From positions 1 to 33,464 of the forward strand of contig DXAM01000023.1 in NCBI GenBank assembly GCA_019117025.1: a stretch of 33,464 bases of DNA, written 5' to 3'. The translations under genes were made by a program, and so were the position numbers. The notes beneath the pieces were generated by a model that had not been told where the DNA came from, did no database searches, and saw nothing but the letters and a program-made list of their open reading frames with translations. Shown here piece after piece: positions 32,451 through 33,464 of the stretch; positions within the stretch are counted from its first letter, which is position 1; every line of letters begins with the position of its first letter. This stretch comes from Candidatus Microbacterium stercoravium (GTDB lineage Bacteria > Actinomycetota > Actinomycetes > Actinomycetales > Microbacteriaceae).

Positions 32451-33370
32451 CACTTACGCCCTTTCCTGCGCGGCGCTCCGCGCTTTACGATCTCCACCGC
32501 AGCTTCTTTGTACGCGATCGCGCCGGCGGACGCCTCGTCATACGATATAACGGTCTGCCCGAAACTCGGCGCCTCGGATACGCGCACGGAGCGCGGGATC
32601 ATCGTCTGCAGCACCTCGTCGGGGAAGTGCTGCCGCACCTCATCCGCCACCTGCTGCGAGAGGCGGGTGCGACCGTCGAACATCGTGAGCAGAATCGTCG
32701 ACACCCGAAGGCGGGTGTTGAGGTGCTTCTGAATCATCTTCACGTTGCCGAGCAGCTGGCTCAACCCTTCGAGGGCATAATATTCTGCCTGGATCGGCAG
32801 GAACACCTCGTCGGAGGCGCTGAACGCGTTGATCGTCAGCAGCCCGAGCGACGGCGGACAGTCGATGAAGACGAAGTCGAGCGGCTGCTCGAGCGAGTCG
32901 AGATACTCGTGCAGCGCCGTGTCGAGTCTCTTCTCGCGCGCGACCTGCGATACGAGTTCGATCTCTGCCCCGGCCAGATGGATCGTGCTCGGCACGCAGA
33001 ACAGGTTCTCGCTCTCGGGGCTCTGCTGCACGGCATCGGAGATTGCGACGTCGTTGATGAGCACGTCGTAGATGCTGGTCACGTCGGCGCTGTGCGGGAT
33101 CCCGAGCGCCGTCGACGCGTTGCCCTGCGGATCGAGATCGATCACCAGCACACGCCCGCCGAGCGCCGCGATCGCCGCGGCGGTGTTGACGGTCGTCGTG
33201 GTCTTTCCGACGCCGCCCTTCTGGTTCGAAACCGTCAGGATGCGCGTGTTGCCGGTGAACTCGATATCGACGTCTTCAAGTCGACGGCGACGCGTGCTGA
33301 GATCCTGCAACTGGCGCATGATCGGGCTGTCGTCGAAGGCAGCAGCGATATCGCTGGAATGATGGCTCAC
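32450..33370 (-). CDS. parA: Chromosome-partitioning ATPase ParA (306 aa)
   Basis: Deviant Walker-type ATPase that binds nucleoid DNA and moves ParB-parS complexes during segregation. Walker A is KGGVGKTT (51-58), with VIDLDPQGNAS (switch I) and FIDCPPSLGLL (Walker B) after it. About 40 residues precede the ATPase domain, an extension common in actinobacterial Soj/ParA. The C-terminus is basic (KRGAPRRKGRK). The start is a GTG at 33370 with GAGAGGA 5 bases upstream; a TAGGCT -10 box lies at 33404-33409, giving a leader of about 30 bases. It forms an operon with parB. Confidence 0.96.
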   Translation of the reverse strand: MSHHSSDIAAAFDDSPIMRQLQDLSTRRRRLEDVDIEFTGNTRILTVSNQKGGVGKTTTTVNTAAAIAALGGRVLVIDLDPQGNASTALGIPHSADVTSIYDVLINDVAISDAVQQSPESENLFCVPSTIHLAGAEIELVSQVAREKRLDTALHEYLDSLEQPLDFVFIDCPPSLGLLTINAFSASDEVFLPIQAEYYALEGLSQLLGNVKMIQKHLNTRLRVSTILLTMFDGRTRLSQQVADEVRQHFPDEVLQTMIPRSVRVSEAPSFGQTVISYDEASAGAIAYKEAAVEIVKRGAPRRKGRK

Positions 33371-33435
33371 GCGCGTCCTCTCGGTCCCGGGCTCGACCTC
33401 TCTAGCCTAATGGTTGATCGCGGTGACACGCAGTC

Positions 33436-33451
33436 CGTTTCACGTGAAACA
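33436..33451. promoter_or_regulatory. parS centromere site
   Basis: CGTTTCACGTGAAACA matches the bacterial parS consensus TGTTTCACGTGAAACA in 15 of 16 positions, including the perfect 14-base palindrome at 33437-33450. It lies 66 bases upstream of the parA start. ParB should nucleate here, which places the window within the origin domain. Confidence 0.95.
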
Positions 33452-33464
33452 TCGGTCGTGTTGC

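Overview
The window is about 70% G+C, densely coded and most likely from the chromosome of a high-G+C actinobacterium, probably a Microbacteriaceae member close to Microbacterium. The evidence is the gene set cca, DUF6049 protein, murJ, trxB, trxA, parB, parA, a near-perfect parS site at the right end, GTG/TTG starts and leaderless promoters. The block sits close to oriC. No rRNA, tRNA, CRISPR array, transposase or phage gene was seen.

Layout. (1) 1-3677, minus strand: the N-terminal part of a secreted GH92 alpha-mannosidase with a LacI-type operator on its promoter, then two translationally coupled GT4 glycosyltransferases. (2) 3749-9362: cca (minus), a SAM-dependent methyltransferase (plus) and galT-galK (minus). 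A perfect 20-bp inverted repeat lies between cca and the methyltransferase. (3) 9541-13226, plus: a DUF6049 membrane-anchored protein coupled to the lipid II flippase murJ. (4) 13231-29452: a carbohydrate island of about 16 kb between murJ and trxB. (5) 29524-33464: trxB-trxA (plus), a small conserved protein, parB-parA (minus) and parS.

The island has two halves. The first is a divergent locus. A six-gene minus operon encodes a DUF2264 protein, a sugar-binding lipoprotein, two permeases, a DUF624/YesL protein and a 2-hydroxyacid dehydrogenase. It faces a plus pair encoding a cytoplasmic heparinase II/III-like protein and a regulator with a DeoR-type DNA-binding domain joined to a LacI-type sensor domain. 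The second half is a beta-galactoside locus: a LacI regulator divergent from permease-permease-binding protein-GH42 beta-galactosidase, with a LacI-type operator between them. Neither transporter has its own ATPase, so a shared MsmK/UgpC-type ATPase must be elsewhere. Galactose released by GH42 could enter the Leloir pathway through galK and galT; galE is not here.

The best candidate for an undescribed system is the heparinase/DUF2264/transporter/dehydrogenase locus. It looks like intracellular processing of an imported, possibly uronate-containing or modified, oligosaccharide whose identity the sequence does not give. Other notable signals are the high density of the palindrome GGATCC, strong hairpins after both binding-protein genes, a Lys/Ala-rich linker in ParB, and a dehydrogenase lacking the usual catalytic Glu.
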